From contig JAFYNU010000018.1 of the NCBI GenBank assembly GCA_017547975.1, forward strand, positions 1 to 6,335: DNA of 6,335 bases, written 5' to 3'. Origin of the DNA: Clostridia bacterium (GTDB taxonomy: Bacteria > Bacillota > Clostridia > Oscillospirales > QAMX01). Numbering within the stretch: position 1 is the stretch's first letter; each line of letters begins with the position of its first letter. The notes beneath the pieces are model-generated. The model worked only from the letters and a program-made list of their open reading frames with translations. It was not told where the DNA came from and ran no database searches. Below are positions 1 through 5,511 of the stretch, in pieces. The position numbers and the translations under genes are program-made.

Positions 1-1719
1 CAGTCCGGTGAAATCATTTGGTGCAACGATAGCTTCAAGGAACTCAATCCCGACCTGCAGGAACTTTTTGACGTCAAATTAACCGACATCATTCCCGGGT
101 TTGAGCTTCGCTGGCTCACCGCCGGGGCTACCATCTGCCCCTACGACATCGACTACGCCGGTAAAGTCTACACCATCTACGGCTCGATTTTTGATGCCGG
201 GGATATCACCTCTGACGAGGACGACATGGTCATTCTCTATTGGCAGGACAAAACCGACCTCCTCACCCTTCAGCGCAGTATCGAGGACAAAAACGTCATC
301 TGTGCCGAAATCGTATTTGATAACTACGATGAGGTTATGAATAACCTCTCCGACTCCCGTCGAAGCGAAATCCAGGCGGCGGTGGAAAAGGAACTCTATG
401 CCTGGGCCCATCCTGCCGGAGGCGTTCTCCGGAAGGTAGACCGGGATCGGTTTATCTTTATTTTCGAAGAAAAGCATTTCCGCCGTTTTCTGGAAGAAAA
501 ATTTTCCATTCGGAAACAGTTGTCCCAGAATCCGGTTTTGGCCGATTCCGCCACCACCCTCAGCATCGGCATCGGTCGGGATGGTGACACCCTGCGGGAT
601 TCCATGCACAATGCCCGTCTGGCGCTGGATATGGCCCTTTCCCGGGGCGGTGACCAGGTGGTAGTCCGTTCCCGATTAAGCTTCGACTTCTATGGCGGCC
701 GGGGCAGCGAATACGAAAAGCGAACCAAGGTCAAATCCCGTATCATGGCAAACGTTCTTGGGGGGCTCATCCGGGACGCCGAAAACCTTTACGTCATGGG
801 CCACAGCTTTGCCGATAACGACAGCCTGGGGGCCGCAGTAGGTCTTGTATGTGCCGGACGTAAGTTTGGCAAAAAGACCTCCATCATCATCGATACCGAA
901 AAAAACAACACCGGCCCCATGCTTGCCATGCTTTCCAAGCAGGAGGAATACAAGTCGGTCTTGATCTCCCCGGAAGAGGCCATGGTGGATGCCACCGCCG
1001 ATTCCCTCCTGATCGTGGTGGATACCAACCGACCCCAGTACGTGGAATCCCCCACGGTTTTGGAATCCTTCAACCGGGTTGCGGTTATCGACCACCATCG
1101 CCGGGCTGCCGATTACATCGAAGACGCGGCGGTCAATATCCACGAACCCTCCGCCTCCTCCACCTGTGAAATCGTGGTGGAACTGCTCCAATACCTGGTG
1201 AACCCCAACGAAATTCTCAAGTGTGAGGCGGTGTGCCTCCTGGCGGGCATTTCGCTGGACACCAAAACCTTCACCCTCAAAACCGGTGTCCGTACCTTCG
1301 ATGCCGCCTCCTTCCTGCGGCGCATCGGTGCCGATATGCTGGAAGTCAAGCATCTCTTCCAAAACGACTTCGATAACTACCTTAAGCGAAGCGAACTGAT
1401 CCGACACACCATTTTCTACGAGCAGATGCACGCCATCGTCAAAAGCCCCGAATCGGTGGACAGTGTTATCGCGGCTCAAGCCGCCGACGAGCTTCTGTCG
1501 GTGGTGGGTGTCCGTGCTTCCTTCGTGCTTTTCCCCGCCGGCAACCAGGTCCGTATCTCGGCCCGAAGCCTTGGGGAAATCAACGTACAACTCATTCTCG
1601 AACGTCTGGGCGGCGGCGGTCACCTGACTGCGGCCGGTTGCCAGATCAATGGGGTCACATTGGACAAAGCCTATGCCATGTTGACCGAAGCCATTGACAA
1701 CTATACTTCACAAATGTAA
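1..1719 (+). CDS. gdpP: GdpP-type cyclic-di-AMP phosphodiesterase (DHH/DHHA1), 5' partial
   Basis: This membrane-anchored phosphodiesterase hydrolyses cyclic di-AMP to pApA. The reading frame is open from base 1 to TAA at 1717-1719 (572 residues visible). The family is usually about 650-680 residues, so the missing N-terminus should carry the two transmembrane helices. Fragment residues 1-75 look like the small PAS domain (GEIIWCNDSF at the start). Residues about 98-225 are a degenerate GGDEF domain in which the signature reads DRDRF (147-151), so no cyclase activity is expected. The DHH domain has H268, D272 and D274 (GHSFADNDS), D341 (VDTN), the DHH triad D364-H365-H366, and D420 (GISLDT), so all expected metal ligands appear present. 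DHHA1 ends with GGGGH (537-541) followed by AAG. In B. subtilis the PAS domain can bind haem and ppGpp inhibits the enzyme; that is family knowledge, not visible here. The gene is followed 21 nt later by rplI, the classical gdpP-rplI arrangement. Confidence 0.95.
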   Translation, partial: QSGEIIWCNDSFKELNPDLQELFDVKLTDIIPGFELRWLTAGATICPYDIDYAGKVYTIYGSIFDAGDITSDEDDMVILYWQDKTDLLTLQRSIEDKNVICAEIVFDNYDEVMNNLSDSRRSEIQAAVEKELYAWAHPAGGVLRKVDRDRFIFIFEEKHFRRFLEEKFSIRKQLSQNPVLADSATTLSIGIGRDGDTLRDSMHNARLALDMALSRGGDQVVVRSRLSFDFYGGRGSEYEKRTKVKSRIMANVLGGLIRDAENLYVMGHSFADNDSLGAAVGLVCAGRKFGKKTSIIIDTEKNNTGPMLAMLSKQEEYKSVLISPEEAMVDATADSLLIVVDTNRPQYVESPTVLESFNRVAVIDHHRRAADYIEDAAVNIHEPSASSTCEIVVELLQYLVNPNEILKCEAVCLLAGISLDTKTFTLKTGVRTFDAASFLRRIGADMLEVKHLFQNDFDNYLKRSELIRHTIFYEQMHAIVKSPESVDSVIAAQAADELLSVVGVRASFVLFPAGNQVRISARSLGEINVQLILERLGGGGHLTAAGCQINGVTLDKAYAMLTEAIDNYTSQM

Positions 1720-1720
1720 T
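1681..1720 (+). promoter_or_regulatory. Possible internal sigma-A-like promoter(s) ahead of rplI
   Basis: The last codons of gdpP form an AT-rich island with two overlapping promoter-like pairs. One is TTGACC (1681-1686) and TATACT (1702-1707). The other is a perfect TTGACA (1694-1699) with TGTAAT (1715-1720). Both have 15-nt spacers, shorter than the usual 17. Initiation from the first pair would fall near 1714 and leave a short leader containing the rplI ribosome site. Initiation from the second would fall near 1727, inside that site, so it is less useful. This is inferred from consensus matching only and may be chance. Confidence 0.25.
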
Positions 1721-1723
1721 GAA

Positions 1724-1728
1724 AAGGA
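1724..1728 (+). promoter_or_regulatory. Ribosome binding site of rplI (AAGGA)
   Basis: AAGGA is the only Shine-Dalgarno-like string before rplI. It lies 6 nt before an in-frame TTG (1735) and 12 nt before the ATG (1741) that matches the family N-terminus. The other sites in this window sit about 7-9 nt from their starts, so this site makes the rplI start ambiguous. Confidence 0.6.
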
Positions 1729-1740
1729 TGGTATTTGAAT

Positions 1741-2187
1741 ATGCAGGTTATTTTGAAAGCTGACGTTCGCGGCCAGGGCAAAAAGGGCCAGCTGGTCAAC
1801 GTTTCCGACGGATTCGCCCGGAACTTCCTCTTCCCCAAGGGTCTTGCAGTGGAAGCCAATGCCGCCAACCTGAATGAAATCAAGCAGAAGGCTTCTTCGG
1901 ATGCCCACAAGCTTCAGCAGAACCGGGAACGTGCCCGGGAAGTGAAGGAACAGCTGAAGGAAGCCACCGTCAAGGTTGTCGCCAAGGGCGGCAGCAACGG
2001 CAAGCTCTTCGGTTCGATCACCACCAAGGAAATCGCCGAGGCCCTGAAGGCCCAGTTCAAGGTGGACGTGGACCGTCGTATGATCGTACTGGAAGAACCT
2101 TTGAAGCAGTTTGGCACCTACGAAGTCAAGGTTAAACTGTTCGAAGACGTCAGTGCTACCATGAAGGTGGAACTGATTCAGGCATAA
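1741..2187 (+). CDS. rplI: 50S ribosomal protein L9
   Basis: L9 binds 23S rRNA near the base of the L1 stalk and helps keep reading frame. The 148-residue product matches the usual length of about 148-150. Residues 1-50 form the N-terminal rRNA-binding domain with the L9 signature: G13, G16, V21, D23-G24-F25, R27-N28-F29-L30, P32-K33-G34-L35-A36. Residues about 41-75 are a charged helix, the long linker typical of L9. The C-terminal domain contains KLFGSIT, then EIAEAL and the GTYEVKVKL strand. I chose ATG 1741 because the family begins M-[KQ]-V-I. A TTG at 1735 would add two residues (M-N) and lies at a better distance from AAGGA at 1724-1728, so it remains a real alternative. It is 21 nt after gdpP and 23 nt before dnaB, the order known from B. 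subtilis. Codon use is strongly biased (AAG, GGC, GTC), as expected for a highly expressed gene. Confidence 0.97.
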   Translation: MQVILKADVRGQGKKGQLVNVSDGFARNFLFPKGLAVEANAANLNEIKQKASSDAHKLQQNRERAREVKEQLKEATVKVVAKGGSNGKLFGSITTKEIAEALKAQFKVDVDRRMIVLEEPLKQFGTYEVKVKLFEDVSATMKVELIQA

Positions 2188-2195
2188 AATAGACC

Positions 2196-2202
2196 GGAAG
2201 GA
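2196..2202 (+). promoter_or_regulatory. Ribosome binding site of dnaB (GGAAGGA)
   Basis: GGAAGGA lies 8 nt before ATG 2211 and supports that start. It sits in the 23-nt gap after rplI, which holds no terminator. Confidence 0.7.
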
Positions 2203-2210
2203 AACCAGGG

Positions 2211-3569
2211 ATGGAAAGTGAACTGATTGGCCGAAAGGTACCCTACAGCGTTGTCGCCGAACAGTCGGTGCTGGGTGCCATGCTTATCGACCCTTTAAAA
2301 TGCGTACCGGAGATTGTCAGTCTCCTGAAGGCAGAGGATTTTTATGTCCCGGAAAATCGCACGATTTTCGAGACTCTCTTTGGCATGTTCAATTTCAATC
2401 TTCCCATTGACTCGGTTACCCTGACCAACGAACTGCAACGCAGTGGTTCCTTTGATGAAATGGGCGGTCAATCCTATTTGGCCCAGATTCTTTCCACAAC
2501 CCCCACCTCGGCAAACTTCCGGGAATATGCCAAGATTGTCAAGGAAAAGTCCATCCTGCGCCGTCTGGCGGAGGTCACCGGGGATATCTACAACAAGGTC
2601 ATGGCCGGAGAAAGCGACGTGGAATCGCTGATCGAATCGGCAGAGCAGGGTATCTACGCCCTGCGTTACAATTCCGCCGGGGATGGGCTCGTGCACATCC
2701 GCTCGGTCATCCAAAGCACCTACGCCCACTTTGAAATGGTGGAAAAAAACGGCGGCAAGCTCCCCGGTCTTTCCAGCGGCTTCGAATCGCTGGACCGGGT
2801 CCTCACCGGTCTCAACAACTCCGATATGCTTATCGTCGCCGCCCGACCCGGTGTCGGTAAAACCTCCTTCGTTCTCAATCTGGCTCTCAACGCCTCTCGC
2901 AATGCCCCAAATAAAAAGGTAGCCATTTTCAGCCTGGAAATGGGCCGGGAACAGCTGGCTATGCGTCTGCTTTCCAGCCAGGCTCTGGTGGAATTCAAAA
3001 AACTCCGCACCTGCTCCCTGGAACCGGAAGAATGGGAAAGGGTCGCCCAATCCACTCAGCTCATTTCGGGCACCCAGATCTACATTGACGATACCCCCGA
3101 TACCACCCCCGGTGAGATCAAGGCCAAGTGCCGCCGCCTGGGTGATGGGTTGGGTATGATCATCATCGACTACCTGCAGCTCCTGAAATCCGGCAAGGGT
3201 TTGGATAACCGTGTGCAGGAGGTTGCGGAAATCTCCCGGGCCCTCAAGATCATGGCCAAGGAGTTGAACGTGCCGGTGCTGTGTTGTGCTCAGCTTTCCC
3301 GTTCGGTGGAAAGCCGCGACGATAAGCGCCCCCGTCTTTCCGACCTGCGTGACTCCGGCTCTATTGAGCAGGACGCCGACATCATCATGTTCCTTTCCCA
3401 CCCGGACGAGATGGAACCCAATTACGAAAATACCGTGGATTGTCACGTTGCCAAAAACCGTCACGGCGAAACCCAAAAGGTATCCTTCCACTGGATCGGT
3501 AAATACTATCGCTTCATGAGCGAGGAATCCCGCTTTGACAATGCCCTTCCTCCGGGCGCCGGAGAATAA
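2211..3569 (+). CDS. dnaB: Replicative DNA helicase DnaB (DnaC in B. subtilis)
   Basis: This is the hexameric ATP-driven 5'-3' helicase that unwinds DNA at the replication fork and recruits primase. At 452 residues it has normal family length. The N-terminal helical domain spans about residues 11-115 (AEQSVLGAML, then the FYVPENRTIF region), followed by a linker helix to about 180. The RecA-like domain begins near 185. Walker A is RPGVGKT (212-218). The catalytic glutamate is E243 in FSLEMGREQL. Walker B is MIIIDYLQLL, with D320. Motif H3 is AQLSR around Q361. Motif H4 runs from R380-D381-S382-G383 through E386-Q387-D388-A389-D390. Near the C-terminus, KNRHGET carries the Lys and Arg residues expected for ATP sensing across subunits. 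No intein is present although the Walker A region is a common insertion site. It lies 23 nt after rplI and 3 nt before tilS, whose ribosome site is inside the last dnaB codons, so translation of the two is probably coupled. Confidence 0.97.
   Translation: MESELIGRKVPYSVVAEQSVLGAMLIDPLKCVPEIVSLLKAEDFYVPENRTIFETLFGMFNFNLPIDSVTLTNELQRSGSFDEMGGQSYLAQILSTTPTSANFREYAKIVKEKSILRRLAEVTGDIYNKVMAGESDVESLIESAEQGIYALRYNSAGDGLVHIRSVIQSTYAHFEMVEKNGGKLPGLSSGFESLDRVLTGLNNSDMLIVAARPGVGKTSFVLNLALNASRNAPNKKVAIFSLEMGREQLAMRLLSSQALVEFKKLRTCSLEPEEWERVAQSTQLISGTQIYIDDTPDTTPGEIKAKCRRLGDGLGMIIIDYLQLLKSGKGLDNRVQEVAEISRALKIMAKELNVPVLCCAQLSRSVESRDDKRPRLSDLRDSGSIEQDADIIMFLSHPDEMEPNYENTVDCHVAKNRHGETQKVSFHWIGKYYRFMSEESRFDNALPPGAGE
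3561..3564 (+). promoter_or_regulatory. Ribosome binding site of tilS inside the dnaB end
   Basis: GGAG within the penultimate dnaB codons lies 8 nt before ATG 3573. With only 3 nt between the dnaB stop and this ATG, ribosomes ending dnaB are already at the tilS start. Confidence 0.6.
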
Positions 3570-3572
3570 GTC

Positions 3573-4940
3573 ATGCTTGCTCCTGCCGTCCAATTTCTGG
3601 AAACTTTAGCGCTTCCCGCCGATGCCCGCATTCTGGTGGGATTCTCCGGCGGTGCTGATTCCTGCGCTTTGCTTCACCTTTTGGCAAGCTTTTTCGGTTC
3701 GGGCCGTCTGGTAGCTCTCCACGTAAACCACGGCATCCGCGGGGAGGAAGCTCTCCGGGATGAGGTGTTTGCGAAAAGCTTTGCCGAATCGCTGAACGTC
3801 TCCTTTTTGTGCCGCCGGGCAGACGTACCAGCCCTTGTGAAAACCACCGGAGATTCTCCGGAGGATACCGCAAGGAAGGTCCGTTACGCGGCTTTTGAAG
3901 AGGTTGCCGCATCCCAGGGCTGTGCCTACGTAGCCATGGCCCACCATGGGGACGATTTCGCCGAAACCTTCTTCCTCAACCTGGCCCGCGGCAGTGGGTC
4001 CAGGGGTCTTTCCTCCATTCCCGCCACCCGTCCCCTGGGGGACGTGACGGTGATTCGCCCCTTTCTTGGGGTGGATCGGAAGGAAATCGAGGAATACTGC
4101 GCCTATCACCACCTGGAATACGTCACCGACAGCACCAACCTTTCTGATCTTTATGCCCGGAACAAGCTTCGGCACCACGTACTGCCGGTCATGCGGGAGC
4201 TCAATCCCGCCTTCACAAAAAAGCTTCGGGAAGCCGCCGATGCTCTTTCGGAGGACGATGACTATCTTACAAGTCTTGCCCAAAGGGAGTATGCTTCCCG
4301 CCTGGCGGGGGACACTCTTCTGGCGGCCGATCTTTTTTCCCTTCCGGCTCCCATCTCTTCCCGGGTTTTGAAGCTCTATCTTGCCGATATGGGACTTCCC
4401 TTCAACCGGGCTGTCTGCCTTTCTATCAAAGCTCTCTTTGCGTCGGGTCACAGCCCTTCGGGTACCGTCAGCCTTCCCGGTGGCTGTACCCTTGCCCGCC
4501 GGTATGACTATCTGCTTCCCGGGCTGGAAGTGCTCCCCCCCCTTTCTCGGATGGAGATTTCTCTGGAAAAGGATGGTACCTATCAGCTGACCCCAGACCT
4601 TTCTCTCATCGTCACCCATCGCCCCTTCCCGGGGCCCGCATTCTGTTCCCCAAGCACCATCTACCTTCGTCCCCAAACCGGTTCGGTCCTGGTCCGTCCC
4701 CGGCAAAGCGGCGACGAGTGGGTGGGCCCCAATGGTAAAAAGTCGTTGAAGCGGCTTTTTATAGATCGCAAAATCCCCAAAGCCGAAAGAGAACGCATTC
4801 CGGTTTTAGAAGCCGGAGGGAGGATTATATGCGTTTATCTTCTCGGCCCGTCCTTCCCTGAACGGGTGGACAGCATTGGCCAACCGGCCATACGTCTTGA
4901 TTTTGTAAAAAACAATGGAGGATATCTGAATGGAACATAA
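3573..4940 (+). CDS. tilS: tRNA(Ile)-lysidine synthetase TilS
   Basis: TilS uses ATP and lysine to turn C34 of the CAU-anticodon isoleucine tRNA into lysidine, so the tRNA reads AUA as Ile. The 455-residue product has normal long-form length. The N-type ATP pyrophosphatase domain comes first: the PP-loop SGGADS (25-30), then HVNHGIRGEEA, the RKVRYAAF segment, and HHGDD (124-128) followed by FAET. The conserved D186-S187-T188-N189 and R196-N197-K198-L199-R200 box follows, with LNPAF after it. A helical middle domain is followed from about residue 365 by the C-terminal TilS domain (VRPRQSGDEW, then KSLKRLFIDRKIPKAER and IPVL). One oddity is F129 where most relatives I recall have Gln (HHxDDQAET). 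It overlaps hpt by 11 nt. Codon use is looser than in rplI (more CTT and TTT), as suits a low-abundance enzyme. Confidence 0.96.
   Translation: MLAPAVQFLETLALPADARILVGFSGGADSCALLHLLASFFGSGRLVALHVNHGIRGEEALRDEVFAKSFAESLNVSFLCRRADVPALVKTTGDSPEDTARKVRYAAFEEVAASQGCAYVAMAHHGDDFAETFFLNLARGSGSRGLSSIPATRPLGDVTVIRPFLGVDRKEIEEYCAYHHLEYVTDSTNLSDLYARNKLRHHVLPVMRELNPAFTKKLREAADALSEDDDYLTSLAQREYASRLAGDTLLAADLFSLPAPISSRVLKLYLADMGLPFNRAVCLSIKALFASGHSPSGTVSLPGGCTLARRYDYLLPGLEVLPPLSRMEISLEKDGTYQLTPDLSLIVTHRPFPGPAFCSPSTIYLRPQTGSVLVRPRQSGDEWVGPNGKKSLKRLFIDRKIPKAERERIPVLEAGGRIICVYLLGPSFPERVDSIGQPAIRLDFVKNNGGYLNGT
4917..4922 (+). promoter_or_regulatory. Ribosome binding site of hpt (GGAGGA)
   Basis: A near-consensus GGAGGA lies 7 nt before ATG 4930 and fixes that start rather than the next in-frame ATG at 4942. 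It lies wholly within the tilS coding sequence. Confidence 0.75.
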
Positions 4941-5484
4941 GATGCATCCTGATTGCCTGGAAATAGTCTACACCCAGGAACAACTTACCAAACGCGTTGC
5001 CGAATTGGGCGAACAGCTCACCGCCGATTATCGGGGCAAGGATCTGCTTGTCATTGGCCTGCTCAAGGGCTCCCTCATCTTCATGAGCGACCTGATCCGC
5101 GCCATGGACGTGGATATGACCATCGACTTTATGGTGGTTTCTTCCTACGGCGACTCCACCACCACTTCGGGTAACATCAAAATCAACCTGGATATCAAGC
5201 GTGACCTGAAGGGCAAGCACGTCCTCCTGGTGGAAGACATTCTGGATACCGGTACGACCCTCAGCTTCATCCGGGATTTGATCCGTCTGCGTCATCCCGA
5301 ATCGGTGAAGATCTGTACCCTTCTGGACAAAGACAAGGTCGTTGCCCGCAAGGTAGATATTCAGGCCGATTACGTGGGCTTCCCCGTGGATGACCGTTTC
5401 ATCATCGGGTATGGCCTGGACTATGCCCAAAAATACCGCAACCTGCCCTACATAGCGGTGCTGAAACCCGAAGCATACGCATAA
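4930..5484 (+). CDS. hpt: Hypoxanthine (guanine) phosphoribosyltransferase
   Basis: This cytoplasmic purine-salvage enzyme joins hypoxanthine or guanine to PRPP, giving IMP or GMP and pyrophosphate. At 184 residues it matches the bacterial family (about 180). LKGSLIFMSDL near residues 44-54 forms the pyrophosphate-binding loop. S72-Y73-G74 starts the mobile loop that closes over the active site. The PRPP signature is VLLVEDILDTGTT (98-110), with E102, D103 and catalytic D106. The purine pocket follows: K141, then D147-Y148-V149-G150-F151, and FIIGYGLDY (157-165), whose Asp is a magnesium ligand in relatives. ATG 4930 is chosen for the strong site at 4917-4922, and it overlaps the tilS end by 11 nt, suggesting translational coupling. 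In Firmicutes this enzyme is a known target of (p)ppGpp inhibition; the sequence alone does not show it. The segment between LLDK and RKVDI seems slightly longer than in relatives I recall. Confidence 0.96.
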   Translation: MEHKMHPDCLEIVYTQEQLTKRVAELGEQLTADYRGKDLLVIGLLKGSLIFMSDLIRAMDVDMTIDFMVVSSYGDSTTTSGNIKINLDIKRDLKGKHVLLVEDILDTGTTLSFIRDLIRLRHPESVKICTLLDKDKVVARKVDIQADYVGFPVDDRFIIGYGLDYAQKYRNLPYIAVLKPEAYA

Positions 5485-5497
5485 TGTCCCAACTATG

Positions 5498-5504
5498 AAA
5501 GGTG
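5498..5504 (+). promoter_or_regulatory. Ribosome binding site of ftsH (AAAGGTG)
   Basis: AAAGGTG lies 7 nt before TTG 5512. No in-frame ATG occurs until 5581, which would remove most of the first membrane helix. This site therefore decides in favour of the TTG start. Confidence 0.65.
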
Positions 5505-5511
5505 TGATACT

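Noticed and set aside
2185..2190. TAAAAT at the rplI stop as a -10 box for dnaB.
   Set aside because: No acceptable -35 hexamer exists 16-18 nt upstream; the match comes from a TAA stop codon followed by AAT.
2645..2664. Inverted repeat GCAGGG ... CCCTGC with an 8-nt loop in dnaB.
   Set aside because: A short stem inside conserved coding sequence without a T-tract or any nearby gene start.
2295..3593. A 432-codon open frame on the minus strand opposite dnaB, with similar long frames opposite gdpP (676-1623), tilS (3606-4706), hpt (4825-5526) and ftsH (5533-5922).
   Set aside because: Each is aligned to the codons of a well-recognised + strand gene and stays open because TTA, CTA and TCA are avoided. 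The predicted proteins resemble no family I recognise.
3847..3861. Perfect inverted repeat CCGGAGATTCTCCGG inside tilS (6-bp stem, 3-nt loop).
   Set aside because: It is in the middle of a conserved coding region, has no T-tract after it, and encodes an ordinary acidic turn of the protein. It is not a credible terminator or operator.
4030..4043. Near-palindrome GTCCCCTGGGGGAC inside tilS.
   Set aside because: The centre is too short for a good hairpin and it lies in coding sequence of the ATP pyrophosphatase domain; chance in GC-rich DNA explains it.
4746..4765. TTGAAG and TATAGA in tilS as a promoter for hpt.
   Set aside because: The spacer is only 8 nt, far too short for sigma-A recognition.
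4877..4890. TGGCC-AACC-GGCCA hairpin just before the hpt ribosome site.
   Set aside because: The 5-bp stem is weak, lies in tilS coding sequence, is not followed by a T-run and does not cover the hpt ribosome site, so neither a terminator nor a translational switch is supported.
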